This document shows, one piece after another, positions 16,678 through 24,073 of a stretch of DNA of 64,000 nucleotides. The stretch is from Enterobacter sp. SA187. Lineage in GTDB: Bacteria; Pseudomonadota; Gammaproteobacteria; Enterobacterales; Enterobacteriaceae. The stretch spans positions 930,001 through 994,000 of the forward strand of contig NZ_CP019113.1 of the NCBI RefSeq assembly GCF_001888805.2. The letters run 5' to 3'. The notes beneath the pieces are model-generated. The model was given only the letters and a program-made list of their open reading frames with translations, searched no databases and was not told where the DNA came from. Each line of letters starts with the position of its first letter. Position 1 is the first letter of the stretch. Both the position numbers and the translations under genes were made by a program.

Positions 16678-17658
16678 ATGGCGCAAGCTGCGACACCCCA
16701 TGATTCGGTATTCAAAACCTTCCTCTCCCGCGTGGAAACCGCGCGGGATTTTATTGACATTCACCTGCCGCCAGACCTGAGAACGCTCTGCGATCTGGAT
16801 ACGCTGCGCCTGGAATCCGGCAGTTTTGTCGAAGACGATTTGCATCCCTACTACAGCGATATTCTTTATTCGCTAAAGACGACCAGTGGTGATGGCTATA
16901 TCTATGTGCTTATCGAGCACCAAAGCTCGCCCGATAAACATATGGCATTCCGGTTGATGCGCTACGCGGTGGCCGCCATGCAGCGCCACCTGGAGGCCGG
17001 GCATTCCACTCTGCCACTGGTGATCCCGGTGCTTTTCTATCAGGGGCGACGCAGCCCCTGGCCCTGGAGCCTGAACTGGCTGGACGACTTTCAACAGCCG
17101 CAGCTGGCCCGGCAGCTCTACAGTAGCCCATTCCCGCTGGTGGACATTACGGTGATCCCCGATGAGGAAATCATGCAACATCGCAGCATGGCGGCGCTGA
17201 CCCTGATCCAGAAGCATATCCGCCAGCGTGATATAGCCCTGCTGCTAGACAGACTCGCCAACCTGCTGCGGGAAAAGCACATGAGCGGACAACAAATTGC
17301 GGTACTGATAAAATATATGATTCAGGCAGGAGAAACGCATGACGTGAAAACGTTATTGTATGAACTGGCGCGCCGCGTGCCACAACAAGGAGACAAGCTG
17401 ATGACAATCGCTGAACAGTTAAAATTGATGGGGCGGACAGAAGGACTCCTGCAAGGGATACAAGAGGGAATACAGGAAGGAATTCGGGAAGGACTACAGC
17501 AAGGGATACAGCAAGGACTACAACAAGGGATCCTCGAAGGACAACGCGCTGCTCGACAGGAGATTGCGCGACAGATGCTGCAAAAGGGCTTCGACAAAGA
17601 CGCGATTATGGATATGACCGGCCTGACGCAGGACGAGTTGCAGCACCTTTGCCACTAA
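16678..17658 (+). CDS. Rpn family recombination-promoting nuclease / anti-phage toxin (PD-(D/E)XK)
   Basis: 326 residues. The N-terminal domain is a PD-(D/E)XK nuclease of the YhgA-like/Rpn type: HDSVFKTFLS opening, D61 in YYSDILYSL and E80-x-Q82 in VLIEHQSS form the usual active-site set. Residues about 255-288 are eight four-residue units (EGIQ/QGLQ type) predicted to form a helix. E. coli RpnA-E are DNA endonucleases that promote RecA-independent recombination and act as toxic anti-phage proteins. The Shine-Dalgarno sequence of the full-length protein is weak. An internal start at 17401 probably yields a short form. It sits between convergent rhtB and rhtC, which are direct neighbours in E. 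coli, so it is probably an insertion. Confidence 0.9.
   Translation: MAQAATPHDSVFKTFLSRVETARDFIDIHLPPDLRTLCDLDTLRLESGSFVEDDLHPYYSDILYSLKTTSGDGYIYVLIEHQSSPDKHMAFRLMRYAVAAMQRHLEAGHSTLPLVIPVLFYQGRRSPWPWSLNWLDDFQQPQLARQLYSSPFPLVDITVIPDEEIMQHRSMAALTLIQKHIRQRDIALLLDRLANLLREKHMSGQQIAVLIKYMIQAGETHDVKTLLYELARRVPQQGDKLMTIAEQLKLMGRTEGLLQGIQEGIQEGIREGLQQGIQQGLQQGILEGQRAARQEIARQMLQKGFDKDAIMDMTGLTQDELQHLCH
17401..17658 (+). CDS. predicted RpnS, intragenic short product of the Rpn gene
   Basis: ATG 17401 is in frame with the full-length gene (codon 242) and is preceded by a perfect AAGGAG at 17387-17392 with 8 bases of spacing, much better than the Shine-Dalgarno sequence of the full gene. It would encode 85 residues (MTIAEQLKLMGRTEG...) comprising the four-residue repeat helix and the C-terminal domain (ARQMLQKGFDKDAIMDMTGL). 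In E. coli, Rpn genes are known to make such short C-terminal products that block the toxic full-length nuclease. The translation here is inferred from sequence. Confidence 0.65.
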   Translation: MTIAEQLKLMGRTEGLLQGIQEGIQEGIREGLQQGIQQGLQQGILEGQRAARQEIARQMLQKGFDKDAIMDMTGLTQDELQHLCH

Positions 17659-17664
17659 AAATCA

Positions 17665-17690
17665 CCCACCCGTCTTTTATGCCGGGTGGG
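17665..17690. terminator. bidirectional terminator between the Rpn gene and rhtC
   Basis: Stem CCCACCCG / CGGGTGGG with a 10-base loop containing TTTT; AAAAAT on the left and GAAAA on the right fit termination in both directions between convergent genes. Confidence 0.65.
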
Positions 17691-17696
17691 GAAAAG

Positions 17697-18317
17697 TTAG
17701 CGGGAAATAATCAGATGAATGCCGAAGCCCGCGAACAGCGCGCCGGCAACGCCATCGATCCATTTCGCCATCCGCTGATAACCGCGACGCATCGACGGCA
17801 GCGCGAACAGGCTCGCCACGACGGTGAACCAGGCGAAGGTTTCCAGCGAGATCAGTACGAAAATGCCCCAGCGTTCCGCGGAGCCGACGTTATCGCCGAC
17901 AAACAGCGAGAACACCGAACCGAAGTAAATAATCGCCTTGGGATTCGCCAGATTAGTCAGCAGACCTTTCAGGAAACTACGTCCGCTGGTCGCCAGTTCC
18001 ACCTGCGGCGTCGGTGCGCTGCTGTCCTGCTTTTTCAGCGCCCCGCGCAACAACTGGTAACCCATCCAGCACAGATACAGCCCGCCGCCGACCATAATAA
18101 TGTTATGCAGCCACGCCATTTTTTCGAGGATCAGGTGCAGGCCAAGCAGCGCCACGCCCGCCCAGACCATCACGCCCGTGGTGATGCCCAGCACGCCCAT
18201 CATGGCTTCTTTACGTGAACGGCTAACGGCAGTCTGTGAAACAAAAAAGAAATCCGGTCCCGGGCTCATCAGTGCAACGATATGCACCAGCGCCACGGTC
18301 AAAAACAGCATTAACAT
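17697..18317 (-). CDS. rhtC: RhtC, threonine exporter
   Basis: 206 residues, same length as E. coli. LysE/RhtB fold with MSPGPDFFFVSQTAVSRSRKEA near the start and LTNLANPKAIIYFGSVFSLFVGD in the middle. It exports threonine (and homoserine) from the cytoplasm. It lies downstream of recQ in the same direction with about 60 bases between, so partial co-transcription is possible. Confidence 0.96.
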   Translation of the reverse strand: MLMLFLTVALVHIVALMSPGPDFFFVSQTAVSRSRKEAMMGVLGITTGVMVWAGVALLGLHLILEKMAWLHNIIMVGGGLYLCWMGYQLLRGALKKQDSSAPTPQVELATSGRSFLKGLLTNLANPKAIIYFGSVFSLFVGDNVGSAERWGIFVLISLETFAWFTVVASLFALPSMRRGYQRMAKWIDGVAGALFAGFGIHLIISR

Positions 18318-18378
18318 AACTCGCTCGCGGGGAAATAAATGATCAGGATCTCATCCTGACACTTTTTTACGTGCTTGA

Positions 18379-20208
18379 CTACTCGTCATCGTCGCCATCG
18401 ACATGCGAACGGATCAGCGCCATAAACTCTTTGCCAAAACGTTCGAGCTTACGCATCCCCACGCCGTTAACGCTCAGCATTTCGCTGGCGGTGATCGGCG
18501 TCTGCTCCGCCATCTCAATCAGCGTTGCATCGTTAAACACTACATACGGCGGGATATTCTCTTCATCGGCAATGGCCTTACGCAGTTTGCGCAGTTTGGC
18601 GAACAGCTTGCGGTCATAGTTGCCGCCGAAGACTTTCGGGTTATTACGCGCTTTAATGGCCACCACGCGCGGTACGGCGAGCTGCAGCGGGACTTCCGCC
18701 CGCAGGAACGGACGCGCGGCCTCGGTAAGCTGTAACGCTGAATGCTGGGCGATATTTTGCGTCACCACGCCAAGATGGATCAGCTGGCGGATCACGCTGA
18801 CCCAGTGCTCGGTCGTATGGTCGCGCCCTTCGCCGTAGATTTTAAGTTTGTCATGACCCAGTTCGCGGATACGCTGATTATTCGCGCCGCGCAGCACTTC
18901 CACGACATAGCCCATACCGAAGCGCTGGCCGACGCGGTAAATTGCCGACAGCGCCTTTTGCGCATCCATCAGCCCGTCGTACCGGCGCGGCGGATCGAGG
19001 CAAATATCGCAGTTGCCGCACGGCTCCTGACGACCTTCACCAAAATAGTTAAGCAGCACCAGGCGGCGGCAGGTTTGTGCTTCCGCGAACGCCCCCATGG
19101 CGTTCAGCTTGTGGCGTTCGATATCCTGCAACTGGCCGGGCGGTTTCTCTTCCAGACATTTACGCAGCCAGCCCATATCGGCCGGATCGTAAAACAGCAT
19201 GGCTTCAGCGGGCAGGCCGTCACGCCCGGCGCGACCGGTTTCCTGATAGTAGGATTCGATATTGCGCGGAATGTCGAAATGCACCACAAAGCGCACGTTC
19301 GGCTTGTTGATGCCCATGCCGAAGGCTACCGTCGCCACCACGATTTGCAGATCGTCGCGCTGGAACTTCTCCTGGACCTCGGCGCGAACGCTGTTTTCCA
19401 GCCCGGCATGATAGGCTCCGGCGCTGAAACCCCGGCTTTGCAGACGGGCGGCAGTGTCTTCCACTTTGGCGCGGCTGTTACAGTAGATAATGCCGGATTT
19501 GCCTTTCTGATCCTGCACATAACGCAGCAGCTGATCGAGGGGCTTGAACTTTTCCATCAGCATATAGCGGATGTTCGGGCGGTCGAAGCTGCTGACCTGG
19601 ATCAGCGGATCCTTAAGACCCAGCAGGTGCACAATATCATGGCGGGTGGTGTCGTCAGCCGTGGCGGTCAGCGCCATAAACGGCAGCGCCGGGAAGCGCG
19701 CACGCAGCTGCCCCAGGGCGGCGTATTCCGGGCGGAAATCGTGGCCCCACTGGGAAATACAGTGCGCTTCATCGACGGCGACCAGCGCCGGGTTCCAGTG
19801 AGCAAGATGCTCAAGGAAGTTATCCAGCATCAGGCGTTCAGGGGCGATGTACAGCAAGCGGATTTGACCGTTGCGACAGCCTGCCATCACCTCTTGCTGC
19901 TGCTCGCGGGTTTGTGTCGAGTTCAGACAGGCGGCGGCCACGCCGTTCGCCAGCAGTTGATCCACCTGGTCTTTCATCAGCGAGATCAGAGGAGACACGA
20001 CAATGGTCAGCCCTTCCAGCACCAGCGCCGGGATCTGATAGCACAGGGATTTGCCGCCGCCGGTGGGCATCACGACCAGACAGTCGCGGCCTTCCAGCAC
20101 GGTATCAATGATTGTTTGCTGACCGGGGCGGAATTGCTGATAGCCGAAGGTTTCCTGCAAGACCTGTTTCGCCAGCGATGCCTGATTCATTACTTCCGCC
20201 TGCGCCAC
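18379..20208 (-). CDS. recQ: RecQ, ATP-dependent 3'-5' DNA helicase
   Basis: 609 residues as in E. coli. Superfamily 2 helicase: Walker A MPTGGGKSLCY near 49-59, VDEAHCISQWGHDF (DEAH box and aromatic loop) near 145-158, motif VI QETGRAGRDG near 322-331. Then the zinc-binding/RecQ-C-terminal region (CRRLVLLNYFGE, CGNCDIC) and a C-terminal HRDC domain (ITASEMLSVNGVGMRKLERFG). Functions in RecF-pathway recombination and suppression of illegitimate recombination. Confidence 0.98.
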   Translation of the reverse strand: MAQAEVMNQASLAKQVLQETFGYQQFRPGQQTIIDTVLEGRDCLVVMPTGGGKSLCYQIPALVLEGLTIVVSPLISLMKDQVDQLLANGVAAACLNSTQTREQQQEVMAGCRNGQIRLLYIAPERLMLDNFLEHLAHWNPALVAVDEAHCISQWGHDFRPEYAALGQLRARFPALPFMALTATADDTTRHDIVHLLGLKDPLIQVSSFDRPNIRYMLMEKFKPLDQLLRYVQDQKGKSGIIYCNSRAKVEDTAARLQSRGFSAGAYHAGLENSVRAEVQEKFQRDDLQIVVATVAFGMGINKPNVRFVVHFDIPRNIESYYQETGRAGRDGLPAEAMLFYDPADMGWLRKCLEEKPPGQLQDIERHKLNAMGAFAEAQTCRRLVLLNYFGEGRQEPCGNCDICLDPPRRYDGLMDAQKALSAIYRVGQRFGMGYVVEVLRGANNQRIRELGHDKLKIYGEGRDHTTEHWVSVIRQLIHLGVVTQNIAQHSALQLTEAARPFLRAEVPLQLAVPRVVAIKARNNPKVFGGNYDRKLFAKLRKLRKAIADEENIPPYVVFNDATLIEMAEQTPITASEMLSVNGVGMRKLERFGKEFMALIRSHVDGDDDE

Positions 20209-20235
20209 ATCTACCCCATTTACCTGAAATAAAAA

Positions 20236-20257
20236 CAGGCGCTATTTTCAGCGCCTG
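20236..20257 (-). terminator. intrinsic terminator of pldA
   Basis: Read leftwards: CAGGCGCT / AGCGCCTG stem with a 6-base loop followed by TTTTTATTTC. It lies between the pldA stop and the recQ start. Confidence 0.88.
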
Positions 20258-20276
20258 CGAGTGAAACTGCAATGCC

Positions 20277-21146
20277 TTAGAACAGATCGTTTAGCATAAC
20301 GCCAACGCCGACACGCGTCTGGTTAAAGTTGTAATCAATTAATGATTCGCCGTAACCGCTATAAACCTGAGTATAAAGACGGACATGGCGGGTGATCGGA
20401 TAACTCACGCCCAGTTCTGCGCCGCCGTAACCGGTATTCCAGTTATATTGCCCTTTTGCGCTCAGGATAGCTTCCCCCAGCTGATAACCCACTTTCAGCT
20501 GGTAGTAACCCATATATTTGGTGATGTCCGGGTTGTCGTCGGTATCGCCCACCACGTACCAGGGCTTCACTTCCACCAGCCAGTTACTGTTCTGCGCCAT
20601 CAGGCGGGTATAAACACGGTTCCAGCTACGGGATGTCGGATCGGAGCGACCGTTAGAGTCGTGGTTAAAACCAAACTCCACATCGCGCAGCGTCCAGCCA
20701 GCCAGCTCGTAGTCGGTGGCAAAGCCGAGGAACAGCTGGGGTTCGTAGTTGGTTTCGCGGAACGGGGATGACTCGCCGCTGTTGGAGAGCTGCCACCAGG
20801 ATTTCTGCGTATAGGATGCGCCAAGCACCGAGTTCGGCCCCATGATCCCGCGCCAGAACGGGAAGGCCAGACTCAACTGAAACTTCACTTCATCTTTGCG
20901 TGAGTTTTTCGCCCAGTTGTAAGTTTCGATTGCCTCTTTGTTCAGATCGCTGGTGGCCGTGTAAATGGCATAGTTCGATTCATACGGATACAACGTAAAA
21001 GGATTATCGTGCTCTTGTAAAAGATTGGCGATGATACTCCCCCGCACTGCCGGGGCGTCATGCACGGCTTTAACCGTCGCTTCCTGCGCAAATGCTGTAA
21101 ACGGCAGCGCAACGGCCGCCAGAAACCAACCCAGAAACGTCCGCAT
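20277..21146 (-). CDS. pldA: PldA, outer membrane phospholipase A (OMPLA)
   Basis: 289 residues from ATG 21146 (GGAGAGC upstream), same as E. coli; the longer frame to 21167 is not needed. Signal peptide MRTFLGWFLAAVALPFTAFAQ. The active-site His-Ser pair is in FGFNHDSNGRSDPTSRSWNR, with Asn in the following strand. Ends in a phenylalanine (MLNDLF), the usual beta-barrel sorting end. Calcium-dependent dimeric enzyme that removes phospholipids from the outer leaflet. Confidence 0.97.
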   Translation of the reverse strand: MRTFLGWFLAAVALPFTAFAQEATVKAVHDAPAVRGSIIANLLQEHDNPFTLYPYESNYAIYTATSDLNKEAIETYNWAKNSRKDEVKFQLSLAFPFWRGIMGPNSVLGASYTQKSWWQLSNSGESSPFRETNYEPQLFLGFATDYELAGWTLRDVEFGFNHDSNGRSDPTSRSWNRVYTRLMAQNSNWLVEVKPWYVVGDTDDNPDITKYMGYYQLKVGYQLGEAILSAKGQYNWNTGYGGAELGVSYPITRHVRLYTQVYSGYGESLIDYNFNQTRVGVGVMLNDLF

Positions 21147-21304
21147 CGGTCTTGCTCTCCTGAACAAAAAATAGGGGTGAATAATAATCAGACGCCCATT
21201 CTACATATTTATTAATTAACTGCGCAGTTATCGTTTCTGAAAGTGGAAATCAACATTGGCGAAGCATAAAATCAACATTTCTTTAACCAATGGATCAGGT
21301 GATT

Positions 21305-21772
21305 ATGTCAGCCGTCCTTACAGCCGATGAAGCGTTACAGCTGGTCGGTGAGATTTTTGTTTATCATATGCCCTTCAACCGCGCGCTGGGACTGGAGCTG
21401 GAACGCTACGAAAAAGACTTTGCCCAGCTGAGTTTTAACAACCAGCCGATGATGGTGGGTAACTGGGCGCAGAGCATTTTACACGGCGGGGTAATCGCCT
21501 CGTCGCTGGACGTCGCCGCGGGGCTGGTGTGCGTCGGCAGCACCTTAACGCGTCACGATACGATCAGCGAAGATGAGCTTCGCCAGCGCCTGTCGCGCAT
21601 GGGCACTATCGATCTGCGCGTCGATTATCTGCGTCCGGGCCGGGGAAATCGTTTTACCGCCTCCAGTACTTTGCTGCGCGCCGGTAATAAAGTGTCAGTC
21701 GCCCGCGTTGAACTGCACAATGAAGAACAGCTGCATATCGCCACCGCCACGGCGACGTATATGGTAGGTTGA
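21305..21772 (+). CDS. yigI: YigI, hotdog-fold acyl-CoA thioesterase
   Basis: 155 residues from ATG 21305, matching E. coli; a start at 21290 would add five residues. Hotdog-fold signature LHGGVIASSLDVAAGLVCVG with the typical HGG and a later DLRVDYLRPGRG strand. E. coli YigI has been characterised as a medium/long-chain acyl-CoA thioesterase. Divergent from pldA. Confidence 0.93.
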   Translation: MSAVLTADEALQLVGEIFVYHMPFNRALGLELERYEKDFAQLSFNNQPMMVGNWAQSILHGGVIASSLDVAAGLVCVGSTLTRHDTISEDELRQRLSRMGTIDLRVDYLRPGRGNRFTASSTLLRAGNKVSVARVELHNEEQLHIATATATYMVG

Positions 21773-21829
21773 GCGGCAGAGATCGGGTAAAATGTCGTTA
21801 CTTTTTAGTAACAGATGTTGGATGTACCC

Positions 21830-22726
21830 ATGGATGCAAAGCAGACGCGGCAGGGGGTATTACTCGCCCTCGCCGCTTATTTTATTTGGGGTATCGCACC
21901 GGCCTACTTCAAACTGATCGATTTCGTTCCCGCCAGTGAAATTCTGACCCACCGCATTATCTGGTCGTTCTTTTTCATGGTGGCGCTGATTAGCGTAAGC
22001 CGTCAGTGGTCGCAGCTGAAGAAGCTCCTCAGCCAGCCGAAAAAAATCCTGCTGCTGGCTCTGTCGGCGGTGTTAGTTGGCGGCAACTGGCTGCTGTTTA
22101 TCTGGTCGGTGAATAACCATCATCTGCTGGAAGCCAGCCTCGGCTATTTTATTAATCCGCTGGTGAATATTCTGCTCGGAATGATTTTCCTCGGCGAGCG
22201 TTTTCGCCGTATGCAGTGGCTGGCGGTGCTGCTTGCCGGTTGCGGCGTGCTGGTGCAGCTGTGGACCTTTGGCTCGCTGCCGATCATCGCGCTGGGCCTG
22301 GCCTTCAGCTTTGCGTTTTATGGCCTGGTGCGTAAAAAGATCGCCGTTGACGCGCAAATCGGCATGCTGATCGAAACGCTGTGGCTGCTGCCGGTCGCCG
22401 CCATCTGGCTGTTCGGCATCGCCGATACCGCCACCAGCCATATGACGCAGAACCCGTGGTCGCTGAATCTGTTGCTGATGGCGGCGGGCGTGGTGACGAC
22501 AATCCCGCTGCTGTGCTTTACCGGCGCGGCGACGCGTCTGCGCCTGTCCACGCTGGGCTTCTTCCAGTACATCGGGCCGACGCTGATGTTCCTGCTGGCG
22601 GTGCTGTTTTACGGCGAAGTGCCGGGCGCGGATAAGATGGTCACCTTCGGGTTTATCTGGGTGGCGCTGGCGGTGTTTGTGATGGATGCGCTCTATACGC
22701 AGCGCAGGGTTCGGAAAGGGTTGTGA
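21830..22726 (+). CDS. rarD: RarD, EamA-type inner membrane transporter
   Basis: 298 residues from ATG 21830 (MDAKQTRQG), close to E. coli RarD; ten predicted helices with the EamA pattern LGYFINPLVNILLGMIFLGERF. Historically linked to chloramphenicol resistance; its physiological substrate is not clear. It follows yigI by about 58 bases in the same direction and is followed by a REP element. Confidence 0.93.
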   Translation: MDAKQTRQGVLLALAAYFIWGIAPAYFKLIDFVPASEILTHRIIWSFFFMVALISVSRQWSQLKKLLSQPKKILLLALSAVLVGGNWLLFIWSVNNHHLLEASLGYFINPLVNILLGMIFLGERFRRMQWLAVLLAGCGVLVQLWTFGSLPIIALGLAFSFAFYGLVRKKIAVDAQIGMLIETLWLLPVAAIWLFGIADTATSHMTQNPWSLNLLLMAAGVVTTIPLLCFTGAATRLRLSTLGFFQYIGPTLMFLLAVLFYGEVPGADKMVTFGFIWVALAVFVMDALYTQRRVRKGL

Positions 22727-22732
22727 TGTTTT

Positions 22733-22758
22733 GCCGGATAAGCGAAGCGCCATCCGGC
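22733..22758. repeat. REP element between rarD and corA
   Basis: A 26-base palindrome beginning GCCGGATAAGCG and ending GCGCCATCCGGC, the classical enterobacterial REP unit. It sits between two convergent genes, a common REP location, and may protect transcript ends. Confidence 0.85.
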
Positions 22759-22765
22759 ATAAACA

Positions 22766-23716
22766 CTACAGCCAGTTACGGCGCTTGAAGTACAGATAGG
22801 GCGCCAGTCCCGCGAGCATCATCAGAATGATCGCCCCCGGATAGCCGAAGCTCCATTTCAGCTCCGGCATAAACTCAAAGTTCATACCGTAACTGGAAGC
22901 CACCAGCGTCGGCGGCAGGAACACTACGGACACCACCGAGAAGATCTTGATGATACGGTTCTGCTCGATATTGATAAAGCCCATCGCCGCCTGCATCAGG
23001 AAGTTAACTTTCTGGAACAGGGATTCATTGTGCGGCAGCAGGGATTCGATATCGCGCAGGATCTCACGCGCCTGCTCCAGCTGACCGCCCGGCAGGCGCG
23101 CCTTGCGCACCAGGAAGTTCAGCGCGCGCTGGGTATCCATCAGGCACAGCCGTACCTTCCAGCCGATATCTTCCTGCTCCGCCAGCGCCGACAGCGCTTC
23201 GTCGTACTCATCGCCCTGCTGGCCTTCCATAATGACGCGGCTCAGCTTTTCCAGATCGCTGTAAATGTTTTCGATCTCATCCGCCAGCTGTTCGATTTTG
23301 GTTTCGAACAGATCGAGCAGCAGTTCGTAGGCGTTGCCGTCGATCATCGCCTGGCTGCGGGCGCGCATACGGTATAACCGGAAAGCCGGTAGTTCACGTT
23401 CACGCAGGGTAAACAGGCGGCCATCGCGAATGGTGAACGCCACGGTGGAGTTACCGGCGTGATCTTCCGCATCTTCAAAAAAGAAGAAGGAGTGAATGTG
23501 CAGGCCGTCTTCATCTTCAAAGAAACGTGCCGAGGCTTCGATGTCTTCCAGCTCGGGGCGGGTCGCCAGGCTTTGCCCCAGTTCGGACTGTACGCGGTGT
23601 CGCTCATCGTCATCCGGTTCGACCAGATCCACCCAAACGGCGTCAATAAGGGGTTGTGACTCTTCCGCTTCCAGACGAGTCAGGCGATTATTTTCCAGTT
23701 GAAATGCGCTCAGCAT
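22766..23716 (-). CDS. corA: CorA, Mg2+/Co2+/Ni2+ channel
   Basis: 316 residues from ATG 23716, identical in length to E. coli CorA; the upstream extension to 23764 lies in the leader. Long cytoplasmic domain, then two C-terminal helices with the pore signature YGMNFEF and the periplasmic loop MPELKWSFGYPG; basic C-terminus FKRRNWL. Main constitutive magnesium uptake channel. The 5' leader is over 200 bases and has a leader ORF and attenuator. Confidence 0.97.
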   Translation of the reverse strand: MLSAFQLENNRLTRLEAEESQPLIDAVWVDLVEPDDDERHRVQSELGQSLATRPELEDIEASARFFEDEDGLHIHSFFFFEDAEDHAGNSTVAFTIRDGRLFTLRERELPAFRLYRMRARSQAMIDGNAYELLLDLFETKIEQLADEIENIYSDLEKLSRVIMEGQQGDEYDEALSALAEQEDIGWKVRLCLMDTQRALNFLVRKARLPGGQLEQAREILRDIESLLPHNESLFQKVNFLMQAAMGFINIEQNRIIKIFSVVSVVFLPPTLVASSYGMNFEFMPELKWSFGYPGAIILMMLAGLAPYLYFKRRNWL

Positions 23717-23828
23717 GACCGGGACTCCCAATGCAAAAATTATCGGACAGTTCGGTGGGCACACAGAAACAAATTGGGTTTCAGACCATTAAACAGCCTG
23801 ACTCAGTGCGACGGGTAAAAAATGCGGT

Positions 23829-23872
23829 CGCTGACAACCACTAAGGCCATCAGCGCGAGGAGATAGCCTTAG
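23829..23872 (-). promoter_or_regulatory. corA leader attenuator with two exclusive hairpins
   Basis: Read leftwards, CTAAGGC (23872-23866) can pair with GCCTTAG (23847-23841). A second stem CGCTGA (23855-23850) / TCAGCG (23834-23829) is followed 6 bases later by a run of T and looks like a terminator. The right arm of the first stem lies in the loop of the second, so they compete. The stop codon of the leader ORF overlaps the first stem, so ribosome position could choose between them. Salmonella corA is known to be controlled in its leader by Rho and corL translation. Confidence 0.55.
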
Positions 23873-23925
23873 GAGTTGTTCCTGGATGACAGGGAATTGA
23901 GCCAGCATCTACTGGGTGTGTCCAA
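23869..23925 (-). CDS. corL-like leader peptide upstream of corA
   Basis: TTG-initiated ORF of 18 codons (MDTPSRCWLNSLSSRNNS) with GAGG 9 bases before the start. It lies in the corA leader, ends exactly at the first arm of the attenuator, and resembles the leader ORF described in front of corA (corL; ysgD in some annotations). It is probably regulatory rather than functional as a protein. Confidence 0.6.
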   Translation of the reverse strand: MDTPSRCWLNSLSSRNNS

Positions 23926-23957
23926 GGCGAATGTCCTCTTAGCGTAATCGTGCGCGC

Positions 23958-23986
23958 ATGTTACGCCAGCAGAAAAATGGCGTCAA
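23958..23986 (-). promoter_or_regulatory. sigma-70 promoter of corA
   Basis: Read leftwards, TTGACG (23986-23981), 17 bases, TAACAT (23963-23958). Transcription would begin near 23950, just before the corL-like ORF, giving a leader of about 235 bases. Confidence 0.75.
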
Positions 23987-24073
23987 CACGCAACGGAACG
24001 GCTGAGGATATTAATTAACCTTCCCGGTATAAGGCTAGCAGAATATTACAAAATTATGATATTTTTCTGAATG

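Noticed and set aside
18742..20232. 496-codon frame opposite recQ
   Set aside because: Long only because of high GC codon bias in recQ; no family signature, and it crosses the recQ start region.
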